Shown: positions 27,469-35,132 of the stretch, one piece after another | Numbering within the stretch: position 1 is the stretch's first letter | Layout of the letters: every line of letters begins with the position of its first letter | Assembly (NCBI RefSeq): GCF_000442315.1 | Contig: NZ_KE557321.1 | Coordinates: forward strand, 80,130-144,129 | DNA from: Rubellimicrobium thermophilum DSM 16684 | GTDB lineage: Bacteria; Pseudomonadota; Alphaproteobacteria; Rhodobacterales; Rhodobacteraceae | Direction of reading: 5' to 3' | DNA length: 64,000 bases | The notes under the pieces: model-generated | What the model was told of the DNA's origin: nothing | What the model saw: only the letters and a program-made list of their open reading frames with translations | Database searches by the model: none | Made by a program: the position numbers and the translations under genes

Positions 27469-29008
27469 ATGACGGAGAGCGGAGCGGACACGCCGATTCT
27501 CGACGCACAGGGCGTGTCCAGACGGTTCGGCGCCGTGCAGGCGCTGCGCGATGCCTCGCTGCGCGTGGGGCGGGGCGAAATCGTCGCCCTGATGGGGGCC
27601 AACGGGGCGGGCAAGTCCACGCTGGTCAAGATCCTGACCGGCGCGCTGCGGCCCGATGGGGGATCCATCCGCATCCGGGGGCAGAGGCTCGCATTCGCCT
27701 CGCCGGCCGCGGCACGGCGAGCCGGCCTCGTGCCGGTCTATCAGGAACCCGCGCTGATCCCCGATCTCGACATCGCCGACAACCTGCGCCTTGGGGGCAC
27801 CCCGCGCGAGCCTTTCCTGCATTGGGTGCGTGAGCTGGGGCTGGCGGATCTGCGGCTCGATGCGCCGGTGCGGGGCATGCCGCTTGCCAGCTTGCGCATC
27901 CTCGACCTGGCCCGCGCCCTCGCGGCCGAACCGGACCTGCTGCTCCTCGACGAGATGACGGCCGCACTGCCCACCGATCTCGTGGAGCGGGTCCTGGCCG
28001 TCGTGCGTGCGCAGGCGCAGGCAGGGCGATCGGTGATCTACATCTCGCATCGCTTTGCCGAGATCGCGGCACTGTGCGACCGGGCCACCGTCCTGCGCGA
28101 CGGCACGACCGTGGGCGACCTGCCCATCGAGCCCGGCGTCGAGGACCGGATCGGTCTCGCTGATGCTGGGCGAGGGGTTCTCCGCCCCTGTCCCCGTCGC
28201 GGCACCGGCGGCCGCTGCCCGCCCTGTCGCGAAGACGCCGCGGCTGCGTGTGCGGAACCTCGCGGCCGGGACCAAGCTGACGGATGTCTCCTTGGACCTC
28301 CATGCCGGCGAGGTTTTGGGTCTTGTTGCGCTCGAAGGGCAGGGACAGGACGAGCTGTTCGACGTGCTGGGCGGGTTCCGGCGCCCCCGGGCGGGGGGGA
28401 TCGAGGTCGAGGGCCGGCCCGCCGCCTTCCGCCATCCCGCCGATGCCATCGCCGCCGGCCTGACCCTCGTGCCGGGGGATCGGGCCCAGGCGCTTCTGAT
28501 GTCGCGCTCGGTGCGCGAGAATATCGCCCTGCCGCTGTCGGCCCGACCGCGCCGCTGGGGCATCCTGCCGATGCGCGAAGAGGCGCGGCGCGTCGGCACG
28601 GCCATCGAGCGGCTCCAGATCGACACCCGCGCCCAGGGCGAGGTGCGGCGCCTCTCGGGGGGCAACCAGCAGAAGGTGACCATTGCCCGCTGGCTGGCCG
28701 CCGGGGTGCGGACTCTCCTGCTCTTCGACCCCACGCGCGGCATCGATGTGCGCACCAAGCGGCAGATCTATGCGCTGGTGCGGGACCTGGCAGGGCAGGG
28801 CGCCGCGGTGCTGTTCTACACCTCCGAACTCGACGAGATCCGTCTGGCCTGCGATCGCGCGGTCGTCGTCTTCGGCGGACGCGTCGTGGACGAGATCGAG
28901 GCCGCCCGTGCCGACCAGGCAACCCTTCTGCGCGCGGCCTATGGGCTGACGGCGCGTGAGCGAGAGACGGCCGATGCCACAGCGAACCGGATGGAGGCGC
29001 GGGCATGA
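27469..29008 (+). CDS. Sugar ABC transporter ATPase with two cassettes, frameshifted in this sequence
   Basis: RbsA/XylG-type double ATP-binding protein energising a CUT2 sugar importer. First cassette: Walker A GANGAGKST, Walker B LLLLDEMTA; second cassette: degenerate Walker A GLEGQGQDEL-like (ALEGQGQDEL), signature LSGGNQQK and LLLFDPTRGIDV. The halves are in different frames. The break is at 28153-28154, where ATCGGTC should be ATCGTC; removing one G gives EDRIVSLMLGEGF and a protein of about 512 residues. The degenerate first-site features are normal for this class. The TGA overlaps the next ATG by ATGA, consistent with an intact coupled operon. Confidence 0.85.
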
Positions 29009-29964
29009 AGCGCCTGCTCGAGCGGCACGGCTGGGACATGGCGCTGGCGGCGCTGCTTGCGCTGCTGCTGCTGGCCACCAGGCTGATCCAGCCGAATTTT
29101 GGCGCCTCGGGGATCGAGGCCCTGGCGCGCGCTGCCCTGCCCTTCGCCTTTGCCGCCGCGGGGATGGCGGTTGTCGTCATCGCGGGGGGCATCGATCTCT
29201 CGATCGCCTCCATGATGGCTGTCGCAGGCGTCACGGCCGCCCGCCTGATGCAGGGCGCCTCGGCCGGCGAGGCCGGGCTGGTGCTTGTCCTCGTGCTCCT
29301 GATCGGGGTGGCGATGGGGACGATCAACGGGCTGCTGATCGTGCTCACCCGGCTGCCCGACATCGTCGTGACGCTGGGCATGCTGTTCGTCTGGGAGGGC
29401 ACCGCCCTCCTGATCCTCAATGCCCCCGGTGGGGCCGCGGCGCCCTGGCTGCGCGCCCTCGTCACCGGGCCGGCCCTTCCGGCCCTGACCCCCATGATCC
29501 CCAAGGCCCTCGTCCTTCTGGTCGTCTGCCTCGCGGCCATCTGGATTCCCCTGCGGCGCTCGCGCCTCGGCCTGTCCCTCTATGCCATCGGCAGCGATGC
29601 CACGGCGGCCTTCCGGTCCGGCGTCGCCATCGGACGGACGCGCATCGCAGCCTATGCCCTTGCAGGGCTGTTCGCCGCGCTGGGCGGATTGTCCCTGACG
29701 GCCAGTGTCGGCATCGGAGAGCCCATCCCCGGCCCCTATCTGCTGGCCTCGGTGGCGGCGGTGGTCCTGGGCGGCGTCGCCCTGACAGGCGGACGCGGGG
29801 GACTCCTGGGACCGATCCTCGCGGTCTTCATCCTGCGGGTCATCCGGCTCGACCTCACGCTTCTGGCCATCGACCCGAATGTGACAGCCATCCTGGAGGG
29901 CACAATCATGGCTGTGGTGGTGATGCTGGGCGGCCTGCTGCTGATGCGGAGGCGACAGGCATGA
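29005..29964 (+). CDS. Sugar ABC transporter permease (RbsC type), first
   Basis: Integral membrane permease with about eight to ten hydrophobic helices and the BPD_transp_2 signature GGIDLSIASMMAVAG and GGVALTGGRGG. Length 319. Overlaps the ATPase gene and the next permease by ATGA at each end, so the four transporter genes are tightly coupled. Two different permeases imply a heteromeric membrane channel, as in several CUT2 systems. Confidence 0.88.
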   Translation: MKRLLERHGWDMALAALLALLLLATRLIQPNFGASGIEALARAALPFAFAAAGMAVVVIAGGIDLSIASMMAVAGVTAARLMQGASAGEAGLVLVLVLLIGVAMGTINGLLIVLTRLPDIVVTLGMLFVWEGTALLILNAPGGAAAPWLRALVTGPALPALTPMIPKALVLLVVCLAAIWIPLRRSRLGLSLYAIGSDATAAFRSGVAIGRTRIAAYALAGLFAALGGLSLTASVGIGEPIPGPYLLASVAAVVLGGVALTGGRGGLLGPILAVFILRVIRLDLTLLAIDPNVTAILEGTIMAVVVMLGGLLLMRRRQA

Positions 29965-30941
29965 CCCCCACAACGCAGGACAGACCCTCGATCACGCTCC
30001 GCACGGGACGATTCCTCCGCGACTGGCCCGTGGTGACGCTGATCATCCTGCTGCTCGCGCTGGTCGGCCTCCTCGAGCTCATGCGCCCCGGCATCGTCAA
30101 CGAACGCTGGATCGGCAACACGGTGCGCATCGCCATCCCCCTGGCGATGCTCGCCGCCTGCCAGACCATGACGATGCTGACAGGGAGCATCGACCTCTCG
30201 GCCGGGGCGGTCGCCACGATCAGCGCCTTCGTCGTCGCCACCCAGACCCCGCTGCTCGGACCCCATGCCGCCATCGCCATCGCCCTGCTGCCGGCGGTGC
30301 TCCTCGGCCTGCTGAACGGCATCGGCGTGGGACTGTTCCGCGTCCACCCCCTCATCATGACGCTGGCCACGGGCCTCATCGGCATCGGATGCCTGCAGGT
30401 CTATCAGCGTGGCGTCATCGCCACGGGTTCGGTCATCCCGCCGCTCCTCGAATGGCTGGGCACGGGCCGGACAGCCGGCCTGCCGCATGCGCTCCTCGTC
30501 TTCATCCCCTTTGCGGCGCTGCTGCTCTGGGCCGAGAGACGGTCAGGCTTCGGCCGGCTCCTCTATGCCATCGGCGCCAACGAACAGGCCGCGCGGCTAT
30601 CAGGCGTGCGGGTCTGGCAGGTCCATCTCGCGCTCTATGCCCTGTCGGGCCTTGTCGCGGGACTGGCAGGGCTGCTGTATGTGGGCTTCATCAAGGCCCC
30701 TTCGCTCTCGCTCGCGATGCCGCTGCTGCTCCCCTCGGTTGCCGCGGCGGTGATCGGGGGCACCTCGATCTTCGGCGGGCGGGGCAGCTTTGCCGGAACC
30801 ATCGTCGGGGCGCTGATCCTGCGCGTCCTCGAGACGCTGCTGCAGCTCCTGAGAATGCCCGAAGGGGTGCGCGGTATCCTCTTCGGCCTCATCATCATCC
30901 TGGTCACCGCCATCCATGTCCGCCTGACCGGGCGCGACTGA
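29961..30941 (+). CDS. Sugar ABC transporter permease (RbsC type), second
   Basis: Second BPD_transp_2 permease, 326 residues, with TGSIDLSAGAVATISAF, LYAIGANEQAARLSG and GGTSIFGGRGSFAGT, the typical coupling-helix and gating motifs. Its ATG overlaps the stop of the first permease. It is the last gene of the operon and is followed by three consecutive hairpins. Confidence 0.9.
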   Translation: MTPTTQDRPSITLRTGRFLRDWPVVTLIILLLALVGLLELMRPGIVNERWIGNTVRIAIPLAMLAACQTMTMLTGSIDLSAGAVATISAFVVATQTPLLGPHAAIAIALLPAVLLGLLNGIGVGLFRVHPLIMTLATGLIGIGCLQVYQRGVIATGSVIPPLLEWLGTGRTAGLPHALLVFIPFAALLLWAERRSGFGRLLYAIGANEQAARLSGVRVWQVHLALYALSGLVAGLAGLLYVGFIKAPSLSLAMPLLLPSVAAAVIGGTSIFGGRGSFAGTIVGALILRVLETLLQLLRMPEGVRGILFGLIIILVTAIHVRLTGRD

Positions 30942-31018
30942 AGCCAGCCACAGGGCCCGATCCATGGGCCCGCCGAAGCGGCGGCCCCGCGGGACAGCAA
31001 GACGAACGGGGGAACATG

Positions 31019-31057
31019 GCGATTCTCTCCTTCGATTCGTGATGCGGAGAGAATCGC
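31019..31057. terminator. 12-bp perfect hairpin after the sugar transporter operon
   Basis: Arms GCGATTCTCTCC and GGAGAGAATCGC are fully complementary with a 15-base loop. It lies 77 bases after the permease stop. No T-run follows, so it may be a processing or protective 3' structure, or an attenuator-like element, instead of a simple intrinsic terminator. Confidence 0.55.
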
Positions 31058-31070
31058 ATGAAAGGGTTAA

Positions 31071-31103
31071 GATCCGGTTAATGCCAAAAGAGAAAACCGG
31101 ATC
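31071..31103. terminator. Second hairpin in the convergent intergenic region
   Basis: Arms GATCCGGTT and AACCGGATC form a perfect 9-bp stem, again with a 15-base loop (A-rich). It begins 14 bases after the first hairpin. Equal loop sizes in the two structures are curious. Confidence 0.45.
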
Positions 31104-31111
31104 GGCTCATG

Positions 31112-31136
31112 CGCCCCCCCCCGTGCCGGGGGGGCG
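31112..31136. terminator. GC-rich hairpin, probable terminator between convergent transcripts
   Basis: CGCCCCCCC pairs with GGGGGGGCG around a 7-base loop. It sits between the sugar permease (plus) and dctP (minus) and could end transcription in both directions. No poly-U tract is present, as is usual in such GC-rich genomes. Confidence 0.5.
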
Positions 31137-31153
31137 GGCCGAAGGCAATCAGC

Positions 31154-31181
31154 GGCCCGGCGCCGGACAGGCCCGGCGCCG
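31154..31181. repeat. Direct repeat of 12 bp separated by GACA
   Basis: GGCCCGGCGCCG occurs twice with a 4-base spacer, and each copy contains the palindrome CGGCGCCG. It lies 19 bases beyond the dctP stop. Either copy can fold, so it may add to termination of the dctQMP transcript. Confidence 0.5.
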
Positions 31182-31200
31182 ATGATGCGCGAACGGCGGA

Positions 31201-32268
31201 TCAGCGGTAGGGATAACCGGCTGCCTCCATGGTCGCGGCATACTGCTTGAAGGCCTCGACGACCTTGGCCGCACGCGGCGAGGAGGCCGAGACCTCGTCC
31301 CAGAAGCTTTCGGCGTCGTGGACGACCTGGTTCCACTCCTCGGGCGGGATGGCGGTCAGCTCCATCTTCTCGCCCTCCACGCGCAGCTTGGCCTCTCCGC
31401 CCCAGTACCAGACGGCGCGGTAGTAATGCGACTGGTCGATCGTCGTCCGGTAGAGCTGCTGCAGATGCGGCGGCACGCGGTTCCAGCTTTCGGTGTTGAC
31501 GAAATAGGACCCGAACCAGGCCCCCGTCACGGAGTTGGTGAGCGCGTAGTTGCACACATCCGCCCAGCCTACCTCATAGGCTTCGGTGAAGCCGCACCAG
31601 GCCACCCCGTCGAGTTCGCCCGTGCGCATCGCCACCTCGACATCGTCCCAGGGAACGGTCACGGGGATGAGGCCGTAGCGCGACAGGAAGCGCCCCGCCG
31701 TGGGCACGCCGAAGACGCGCAGACCGTTCATGTCCGCCAGCGAGCGGATGGGCTTGTTCACGGTGAAGATATGGAGCGGGTCCCAGGCGCCGGTGGACAG
31801 CCAGGTGACATTCTCGACCTCGGAATAGGCCTCTTCCCAGATCTCCTGCAGGCCGTAGTAGCGGAACAGCGCCGGCACATCGAGCGGATAGCGCGTCGCG
31901 AAGGGGAAATAGCCTCCGAACACGGCGATATCGACGGGCGAGGCCATCGTCGCCTCGTCCGACTGCACGGCATCGAGCGTGCCGTTCTGCAGGGCGCGGA
32001 ACAGCTCGCCCGTGGGTACGAGCTGATCGGCATAATAGAGTTCGATCTCCATCTCGCCATTGGCGGCGGCGTTGAAGGCATCGATCTGCGGCTTGATGAC
32101 ATGGGCGCCGAGAGGCGCGCCCGAATAGGTCTGAAGCCGCCAGCGGATCGGCGCCTGGGCGCGCACGATGGCCGGGGCGGCGAGGGCCGCGGGGGCCGCA
32201 AGCCCTGCGGCGGCGAGGAACTTGCGGCGGCTTGCCAGGATGCGCTGCGAAGGGGTCTGGTCGGTCAT
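31201..32268 (-). CDS. dctP: TRAP transporter substrate-binding protein DctP
   Basis: Periplasmic receptor of a TRAP importer. It begins with a Tat-like signal (SRRKFLAAAG, cleavage after VRAQ), then the DctP-fold: RLQTYSGAPLGAH, ELYYADQLVPTGELF, GLRVFGVPTAGRFL and ELDGVAWCGFTEAY. Strong GGGAG Shine-Dalgarno before the ATG chosen. It is the last gene of deoR-dctQ-dctM-dctP. The ligand may be a polyol, sugar acid or other carboxylate; the divergent dehydrogenase and kinase genes suggest a polyol or glycerol-like compound. Confidence 0.87.
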   Translation of the reverse strand: MTDQTPSQRILASRRKFLAAAGLAAPAALAAPAIVRAQAPIRWRLQTYSGAPLGAHVIKPQIDAFNAAANGEMEIELYYADQLVPTGELFRALQNGTLDAVQSDEATMASPVDIAVFGGYFPFATRYPLDVPALFRYYGLQEIWEEAYSEVENVTWLSTGAWDPLHIFTVNKPIRSLADMNGLRVFGVPTAGRFLSRYGLIPVTVPWDDVEVAMRTGELDGVAWCGFTEAYEVGWADVCNYALTNSVTGAWFGSYFVNTESWNRVPPHLQQLYRTTIDQSHYYRAVWYWGGEAKLRVEGEKMELTAIPPEEWNQVVHDAESFWDEVSASSPRAAKVVEAFKQYAATMEAAGYPYR

Positions 32269-32309
32269 CGGAGTCTCCCTGTCTGTTGTGATTTTTGCGG
32301 TTCGGTCCG

Positions 32310-33644
32310 TCATCGTCCCGTGACCATGCCGGGCAGCCAGAGCGCGATCTGGGGAAAGAGCATCACCAGCAGGATCGTCGCCGCCATCATGATCACGAAG
32401 GGCCAGATCGAGCGGTAGATGTCCACGAGCGTGATCTCCTTCGGGGCCAGACCGCGCATCAGGAACAGGTTATAGCCGAAGGGCGGCGTGATGTAGGCGA
32501 TCTGGCAGGTCATCGTGTAGAGCACGCCGAACCAGATCATCTGCCCCTCTAAGCCGAGATCGAGCATCTTCACAAGCGGGATGTAGAGCGGCGCCACGAT
32601 CACCAGCATCGCCGTGTCGTCGAGGAACATCCCCATGACGATGAAGCTGGCCATCATCAGCATGACCGTCTGCCACGGCGTCAGATGCCAGTTGTGGATG
32701 AAGAGATTCTCCACCGCGCGCACGGCGCCGATGCCGTCGAACACCGCCGAGAAGGCCAGCGCGGCCAGGATCAGCCACAGGAACATGCAGGAGATGGCCA
32801 GCGTCTTGCGCGCCGTCTCGCGCAGGACGCGCCAGCTCAGCCGACGCCTGACCGCCGCCGCCACCGTCGCCGCCGTGGCCCCCACGGCCGAGCTTTCGAC
32901 CAGGCTCGTGTAGCCGAGGACGAACAGCCCGGTCATGAAGAAGAAGATCAGGAAGGGAAGGATCCCCGCCCGCAGGAGCGCGAGCTTCTCGCGCAGGGGC
33001 ATCGCCAGATCCGCGTCCGACAGGGTGGGGGCCAGCGACGGGTTGAGCCGCACGCGGGCCCAGACATAGAGGGCGAACATCGTCGCCATGAGCAGGCCCG
33101 GCACGACCCCCGCAAGCCAGAGCTGCGAGACGGGTTCGCGCGCGATGACGCCATAGAGCACCATCACCACGGACGGGGGGATCAGGATGCCCAGGGCGGA
33201 TCCCCCCTGCACCACGCCGGTGATCAGCACCTTGTCGTAGCCGCGGCGGAGCATCTCGGGCAGGGCGATGGCCGAGCCGATGGCCATGCCGGCCACCGAC
33301 AGCCCGTTCATGGCCGAGATGATCACCATCAGCAGGATCGTCCCGATGGCGAGCCCCCCCGCCATGCGCCCCAGCCAGACATGGAGCATGCGGTAGAGAT
33401 CCTCGGCGATGCCCGATTCCGACAGGATGTAGCCCATGTAGATGAACAGGGGCAGCGTCAGCATCGGGAACCAGTTGAAGAGCTTGAAGGTGGCGTTGAA
33501 GGGCATCTCCACCCCGCCCGTGCCGTAGAGCAGGAGCGCCGCCCCCGCCGCCACGAAGCCCACCGCCGCGAATACCCTCTGCCCGGTCAGCATCAGCCCC
33601 AGCATCGAGGCGAACATCAGGAGAGCGATCGCCTCGTAGCTCAT
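32310..33644 (-). CDS. dctM: TRAP transporter large permease DctM
   Basis: Twelve-helix membrane component that performs sodium-driven transport. Typical DctM sequence: MGYILSESGIAEDLY, SAMNGLSVAGMAIGSAI, GGSALGILIPPSVVMVLYG, LDDTAMLVIVAPL and ITPPFGYNLFL. Length 444 is slightly above the family mean of about 430. Its ATG overlaps the stop of dctQ. Confidence 0.92.
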   Translation of the reverse strand: MSYEAIALLMFASMLGLMLTGQRVFAAVGFVAAGAALLLYGTGGVEMPFNATFKLFNWFPMLTLPLFIYMGYILSESGIAEDLYRMLHVWLGRMAGGLAIGTILLMVIISAMNGLSVAGMAIGSAIALPEMLRRGYDKVLITGVVQGGSALGILIPPSVVMVLYGVIAREPVSQLWLAGVVPGLLMATMFALYVWARVRLNPSLAPTLSDADLAMPLREKLALLRAGILPFLIFFFMTGLFVLGYTSLVESSAVGATAATVAAAVRRRLSWRVLRETARKTLAISCMFLWLILAALAFSAVFDGIGAVRAVENLFIHNWHLTPWQTVMLMMASFIVMGMFLDDTAMLVIVAPLYIPLVKMLDLGLEGQMIWFGVLYTMTCQIAYITPPFGYNLFLMRGLAPKEITLVDIYRSIWPFVIMMAATILLVMLFPQIALWLPGMVTGR

Positions 33645-34207
33645 CGGCGGGAATCCTCATGATGGGCAAGGGGGTTCTCGGCTGGATCCGGGGGCTGGCC
33701 CAGGGGCTCGCCGCGCAGGGCGGCCCAGTGCTTGAAGAACAGCGACAGCGTCTGCAGCAGCATCAGCACGATGCAGGCCACCATCAGCGCCTTGATGGGG
33801 ATCATGGACGGGTTCCAGATCGAGAAGCGCCGTTCGTCGGTGGCGATCGCATAGCGCAGGCTCGAGATGGAGCCGATCAGCATCACCACGAGATAGAAGC
33901 CGAGACAGGCCACGGTCACCAGATCGAGCCGGTGCTTTCCGCGCGGCGACAGATTGGCATAGATCAGATCCATGCGGACATGATCGTCGTTCTTCAGGGT
34001 GACGGCCCCGCCCAGGAAATAGTAGGCGGCCAGGGTGAACTGGGCGAATTCCACACACCAGTGCAGCGGCACGCGGATCACGTTGCGCGTCACCGCATCG
34101 AGCAGCAGAACCCCGATCATGACGAAGATCAGCCACATCGCGATCCAGCCTGTCGCATCGGCCGCCGCATCCGCCCAGCGGACATAGGTCCGGACCAGCT
34201 TCGGCAT
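33641..34207 (-). CDS. dctQ: TRAP transporter small permease DctQ
   Basis: Four-helix small subunit. Helices cover about WIAMWLIFVMIGVLLLDAV, HWCVEFAQFTLAAYYFLGG, DLVTVACLGFYLVVMLIG and IPIKALMVACIVLML; the NDDHVRMDLIY segment is characteristic of DctQ. Length 188. It starts 22 bases after deoR and overlaps dctM, so regulator and transporter are one transcript. Confidence 0.88.
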   Translation of the reverse strand: MPKLVRTYVRWADAAADATGWIAMWLIFVMIGVLLLDAVTRNVIRVPLHWCVEFAQFTLAAYYFLGGAVTLKNDDHVRMDLIYANLSPRGKHRLDLVTVACLGFYLVVMLIGSISSLRYAIATDERRFSIWNPSMIPIKALMVACIVLMLLQTLSLFFKHWAALRGEPLGQPPDPAENPLAHHEDSRR

Positions 34208-34229
34208 TCCTCGACCCCCCTTGTCGTTC

Positions 34230-34982
34230 TCAGGCCAGCTCGACCCGCGCCTGCCCAAGCGGTGCGGTCATCTCCGCAGGCGGCGGGCTGTCGCAGATCA
34301 GCATCCCCACCTCGCCGAGGTTGCAGACGCGGAAGGCCGCGCGCCGGCCGAGCTTGGCCGCATGGGCAACGATGACGATGCTACCGGCCCGGCCGATCAT
34401 GGCACGGGCGATCTGCGCCTCGTCAAAGCTCGAATCCGTCGCCCCCGCCACGGCATCGAGCCCCGCCACCGTCAGAATCGCCCGGTCCGCCTGAAAGCGG
34501 GCGATCTGCTCGATCACGAGGGGGCCCACCGTCTCGGCGTCGGAGGCGCGGAAGGCACCGCCCAGCAGGAAGACCGCCGCCGTCGCATTGCGGCCGATCG
34601 CCTGGGCGATGTCGAGCGAATTGGTGATCACCGTCAGGCCGTCCGTGGCGCTCAGCGCCTCGGCGCAGGCCAGCGTCGTGGTCCCCGCATCGATGAACAG
34701 CGTCTCGCCAGGCTCGATGATCTCGGCCAGACGCCGGGCGATGCGGGCCTTGGCCTCGGCCCCTTCGGCGGCGCGCTCGGCCCGGCTGCCTTCGGCGAAG
34801 AGGCGGAAGGGGCGGGCCCCCCCGTGAACCTTCTGCACCGAGCCTTCGCGCGCAAGACGGGCCAGATCACGGCGGATCGTCTCGGCCGACACGCCGAAGC
34901 GCAGGGCCAGGGCATCCACCCGTGTCTCGCCGTCGCGGGCGATGATCTCGCGGATCTGGGCCTGTCTCTGATCCGGTCTCAC
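34230..34982 (-). CDS. DeoR-family (GlpR-like) transcriptional repressor
   Basis: N-terminal DeoR winged helix (QIREIIARDGETRVDALALRFGVSAETIRRDLARLAREG) followed by the sugar-phosphate sensor domain with DAGTTTLACAEAL, ITNSLDIA and LGGAF. A GTG start with GGGAGG five bases upstream. First gene of the TRAP operon and divergent from the dehydrogenase operon. The 14-bp palindrome and tandem repeats in the intergenic region are the likely operator. The effector should be a phosphorylated polyol or sugar made by the FGGY kinase. Confidence 0.88.
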   Translation of the reverse strand: MRPDQRQAQIREIIARDGETRVDALALRFGVSAETIRRDLARLAREGSVQKVHGGARPFRLFAEGSRAERAAEGAEAKARIARRLAEIIEPGETLFIDAGTTTLACAEALSATDGLTVITNSLDIAQAIGRNATAAVFLLGGAFRASDAETVGPLVIEQIARFQADRAILTVAGLDAVAGATDSSFDEAQIARAMIGRAGSIVIVAHAAKLGRRAAFRVCNLGEVGMLICDSPPPAEMTAPLGQARVELA

Positions 34983-35082
34983 GCCAGCCTCCCTGACCGG
35001 AAGGAAACAGAAGCAGCACAGGGGATGTCAACGCCCTTCTTGCATCGATCTGCGCGAATCGGTCACAGCAGCACGGCTATAT

Positions 35083-35110
35083 TGACCGATCGGTCATGAA
35101 TCGGTCATGA
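35083..35110. promoter_or_regulatory. Candidate DeoR operator cluster between deoR and the FAD oxidoreductase gene
   Basis: TGACCGATCGGTCA is a perfect 14-bp palindrome (35083-35096). It merges into two exact tandem copies of ATCGGTCATGA (35089-35099 and 35100-35110), and a further AATCGGTCA lies at 35057-35065. The cluster ends 22 bases before the GTG of the plus-strand operon. Repeated half-sites of this sort are typical of GlpR/DeoR regulators. Confidence 0.6.
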
Positions 35111-35132
35111 TTCGGAAAGAGGAGGGTCCGCC

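Noticed and set aside
23986..28758. A 1590-codon minus-strand open frame
   Set aside because: Only its last 385 codons, from 25143, encode the thiolase. The rest is the reverse shadow of the epimerase and sugar transporter genes.
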